DNA of 64,000 nt from Bacteroidales bacterium UBA3743 (lineage in GTDB: Bacteria; Bacteroidota; Bacteroidia; Bacteroidales; Paludibacteraceae), in contig DFGT01000029.1 of NCBI GenBank assembly GCA_002371265.1, positions 1 to 64,000 of the forward strand. The letters run 5' to 3'. How positions within the stretch are numbered: the first letter of the stretch is position 1; the number at the start of each line of letters is the position of its first letter. Made by a program: the position numbers and the translations under genes. The notes beneath the pieces were generated by a model, which saw nothing but the letters and a program-made list of their open reading frames with translations, had not been told where the DNA came from and made no database searches. Below are positions 62,161-64,000 of the stretch, in pieces.

Positions 62161-62193
62161 ACTTAGTATACTTTATTAAGTGGGCAGATATTT

Positions 62194-62439
62194 CTACCGT
62201 TTATCATATCTAATAAAAACATCCATACAACAATTACGATCACAGATATCCCTTAAATAATCTTCAAATAATATAGTATTATCTTTGTCTTCTACAATTA
62301 GGGATGGTAAGTATTCTAAATCGTCTAAAAATTCTGCCAATCTTTCGTATGACATATTTTGGTACGAAAAGTTTCTCGCTTTTACAATCAAGTCTTGTAT
62401 TGCTTGTATTGCTTTTTTTTGTTTTTGATTCTCTATCAT
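62194..62439 (-). CDS. putative immunity protein of cassette 1
   Basis: 81-residue helical protein (MIENQKQKKAIQAIQDLIVK ... CCMDVFIRYDKR) starting 4 bp after the stop of the toxin cassette at 62444. Position suggests the cognate immunity protein. No family recognised. Confidence 0.62.
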   Translation of the reverse strand: MIENQKQKKAIQAIQDLIVKARNFSYQNMSYERLAEFLDDLEYLPSLIVEDKDNTILFEDYLRDICDRNCCMDVFIRYDKR

Positions 62440-62443
62440 TTTG

Positions 62444-63217
62444 TTAATGTATAAATTTAATATCTATAATTTTGACTCCTCTATTTCCTGGATTCACATA
62501 AATTGGAGGAATCTTGTCACCAGATTTGAATCCATTAAATATTTTTTCATATCTATTTAGCTTTAACGTTGTGCTTATGTCTATAGAATTTTTAAAAGGC
62601 GAACGTAAATTTTCTATCTGCACTTGAAATGTTTTGCCTGTATGATCCATTGCTTCTATAGATTTTAATCCTAATTGTTCTGCCGCCTTTGCTCTTCTTA
62701 CGCCATCGCTAATTTCGAAAGTATTACTACAATGCAAATCATCCAATGCTTGTTCCGTCCCTGTCGTCGTCATCTCCGCTTGTGCTTCAAAAGGCACATT
62801 CGGAGTATTCACCGTCGTCTCTGGCAGTTTTGCTCCCGTCCACGGGTTAAGCCCCTGACTCTTGGCTGAACAATAGCCTTGGAGGCCTCCGCCGACAAGT
62901 CCGGTCGCGGCACCGAAGATTATTCCTTCTTTTATGTCGCCTCCCGTCATGACACTGCCCACTCCGCCAATTACGGAGCCAGTGCCTGCTCCATAAAGAC
63001 TACCCCACAATGCTCCTGCCGGTGCAACCGCGGATGCGACTCCTCCCAACGCTCCGGAAACCAGCCCGGTGCCAGCTCCTATAAGTCCAGACTTCATAAC
63101 GCCGCCTAGATCTTGACCGGACAGGATTCCGCTGGTCACTCCTCCTGCAAATCCTGCGGCTGTTCCAGCACATACCGCCACCAACAATGGTGCGGCTGTT
63201 CCACATGAAGCTACCAC
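62444..63217 (-). CDS. Rhs pretoxin linker with toxin domain (cassette 1)
   Basis: 257 residues from the first ATG; homology to the cassette at 56908 starts slightly upstream at 63227, in the middle of the hydrophobic segment, without an Rhs core or usual start. It has the full linker (GQDLGGVMKSGLIGAGTGLV ... SQGLNPWTGAKLPETTVNTP) then a ~100-residue toxin domain: EQALDDLHCSNTFEISDGVR, RAKAAEQLGLKSIEAMDHTG, ending VNPGNRGVKIIDIKFIH. The ISDGVRRAKAAEQL segment recalls the GxxR helix of ParB/Srx-like folds, as in the 56908 toxin. Probably an orphan donor cassette. Confidence 0.7.
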   Translation of the reverse strand: MVASCGTAAPLLVAVCAGTAAGFAGGVTSGILSGQDLGGVMKSGLIGAGTGLVSGALGGVASAVAPAGALWGSLYGAGTGSVIGGVGSVMTGGDIKEGIIFGAATGLVGGGLQGYCSAKSQGLNPWTGAKLPETTVNTPNVPFEAQAEMTTTGTEQALDDLHCSNTFEISDGVRRAKAAEQLGLKSIEAMDHTGKTFQVQIENLRSPFKNSIDISTTLKLNRYEKIFNGFKSGDKIPPIYVNPGNRGVKIIDIKFIH

Positions 63218-63396
63218 AGCGGCTCCAGTTCTGCGGATATCATCTTCAGAAAGATGATAGACTTACAGAAACATGCCAGAATCGACCAATTGCAACCATG
63301 TTTCTCCTTCATATTCCTCTTTAGATAGAATGAAGAGGAATATAGTGTCGGTGGATTTCATTAAAAATTAACCTTATCCGAAGGGTTTAATCCAAT
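63218..63396. other. junction between cassettes 0 and 1
   Basis: Noncoding. The Rhs match stops sharply near 63227. A hairpin ATATTCCTCTT / AAGAGGAATAT (63311-63343) follows the Imm26-like gene on the minus strand and could be a terminator, though its T tract is weak. Confidence 0.4.
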
Positions 63397-63888
63397 CTAC
63401 TCATACTTGGAAAAAATGCCTTTTTCATGGTCTGTTTTTATACGATACAGAATAGACGTATATGGACATACCAAGCCAAGGTAAGCCTTCAATTCCTTAG
63501 TTTTTTTTAAATCTGCATGTATGTGCTCACCTCCTATTTTCCATATATGCCAATCATTGATGTTTTTTTCATCCGTATAGTCTTGTTTGCTCTTAAACCA
63601 AACATTACTATAATCACCCACATCATCAATATTACCGTATAATGTCCATGCTTCCATTTTTATACCAAATCTAGAGTCTCCGTGTGTATAGTAATCTACA
63701 TCATCTTTGACAATTTCCTCCAATGTCGGAGTTTCATTTATTTGATAAATATGTTTAAATATCCTTAACACATCACTATTTAGTTGTGTTAGGTCGCTAG
63801 CAACATATTGCATATATTTTTTTTGCGTATCTGAAATTTTCACTTCAAACACATCTCCAACTTTTGTCGCTTTTACTCTCTTTATCAT
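63397..63888 (-). CDS. Imm26-like immunity protein
   Basis: 163 residues. KATKVGDVFEVKISDTQKKY followed by MQYVASDLTQL fits the start of the Imm26 family (GDIFEIPLSDGxYxYGQ pattern). It begins 17 bp after the stop of the partial toxin at the window edge and is the likely cognate immunity protein. Confidence 0.68.
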   Translation of the reverse strand: MIKRVKATKVGDVFEVKISDTQKKYMQYVASDLTQLNSDVLRIFKHIYQINETPTLEEIVKDDVDYYTHGDSRFGIKMEAWTLYGNIDDVGDYSNVWFKSKQDYTDEKNINDWHIWKIGGEHIHADLKKTKELKAYLGLVCPYTSILYRIKTDHEKGIFSKYE

Positions 63889-63905
63889 GGTTGTATGATT
63901 CTAAT

Positions 63906-64000
63906 TTATTCATACCTTGGATAAACCATATTGAAAAAACCATTTTTTATTCTTTCATATATCATTTTGTGTGGGAAAACCCCTCCATAACTAGCAGATC
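63906..64000 (-). CDS. C-terminal end of an Rhs-type toxin (partial)
   Basis: The frame open at the window edge encodes SASYGGVFPHKMIYERIKNG and FFNMVYPRYE before TAA (63906-63908). It precedes an Imm26-like gene in the usual toxin-immunity order. The rest lies beyond the window; it could be the tip of the complete Rhs gene. Confidence 0.55.
   Translation of the reverse strand, partial: SASYGGVFPHKMIYERIKNGFFNMVYPRYE

Overview
The window looks like a chromosomal segment of a low-GC Bacteroidota member, most likely a Bacteroidales species. The reasons are gliding/type IX secretion genes (gldE, gldD, gldG, two porU-like genes, porV), T9SS-type C-terminal sorting domains, Bacteroidota-type promoters (TTG, about 20 nt, TAnnTTTG), a Bacteroidota-type NusB, AsnA, and DUF6515 proteins. 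I cannot name the genus from sequence alone.

Layout. 0-5 kb: GDP-fucose synthesis (gmd, fcl), a tandem pair of RhuM-family genes with almost identical C-terminal halves but diverged N-terminal halves, and ssb. 5-9.4 kb: gldE, gldD and gldG, interrupted by an MNT nucleotidyltransferase gene with a truncated HEPN remnant. 9.4-17.5 kb: 64-bp palindromic tandem repeats, argC, argD, proS, a GH3 lipoprotein, an IS200/RAYT-like transposase bracketed by REP-like palindromes, and a zinc metallopeptidase. 17.6-23.7 kb: an AmpG-like permease, tRNA-Gln, nrdG, an HD phosphohydrolase, an atypical deformylase, a frameshifted DUF6794 gene, a SUI1 factor and an FAH-family hydrolase. 23.7-32 kb: T9SS cluster porU-porU-porV. 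32-37.4 kb: compact operon nusB-yajC-ybbR-coaE-dxs-rhodanese. 37.4-46.8 kb: four-helix protein, Lrp regulator, two DUF6515 proteins around rarA, an aldo/keto reductase, an ATC-hydrolase-like protein and a PrsW-like protease. 46.9-53.8 kb: tRNA-Arg, asnA, two secreted proteins (one with 75-bp tandem repeats) and pyrG. 53.9-55.1 kb: YgiT-type zinc finger protein and a PIN toxin-antitoxin pair.

55.1-64 kb, all on the minus strand, is the most unusual part. It is an array of Rhs-type polymorphic-toxin cassettes. A conserved Rhs core/pretoxin linker (ending in the motif GLNPWTG) is repeated at least five times. Each copy is fused to a different short C-terminal domain and followed by one or two small, AT-rich immunity-type genes. 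Several copies lack a start codon, carry a stop or a frameshift, or are reduced to a few codons. Two copies have a Bacteroidota promoter placed directly before a truncated linker. The parent full-length Rhs gene would lie beyond position 64000. I infer a silent-cassette reservoir for toxin tip exchange and for keeping immunity to former or sibling toxins.

The window is also rich in small palindromic repeats whose arms change in a compensating way, including one inside the ampG-like coding sequence and a set around the RAYT-like transposase.
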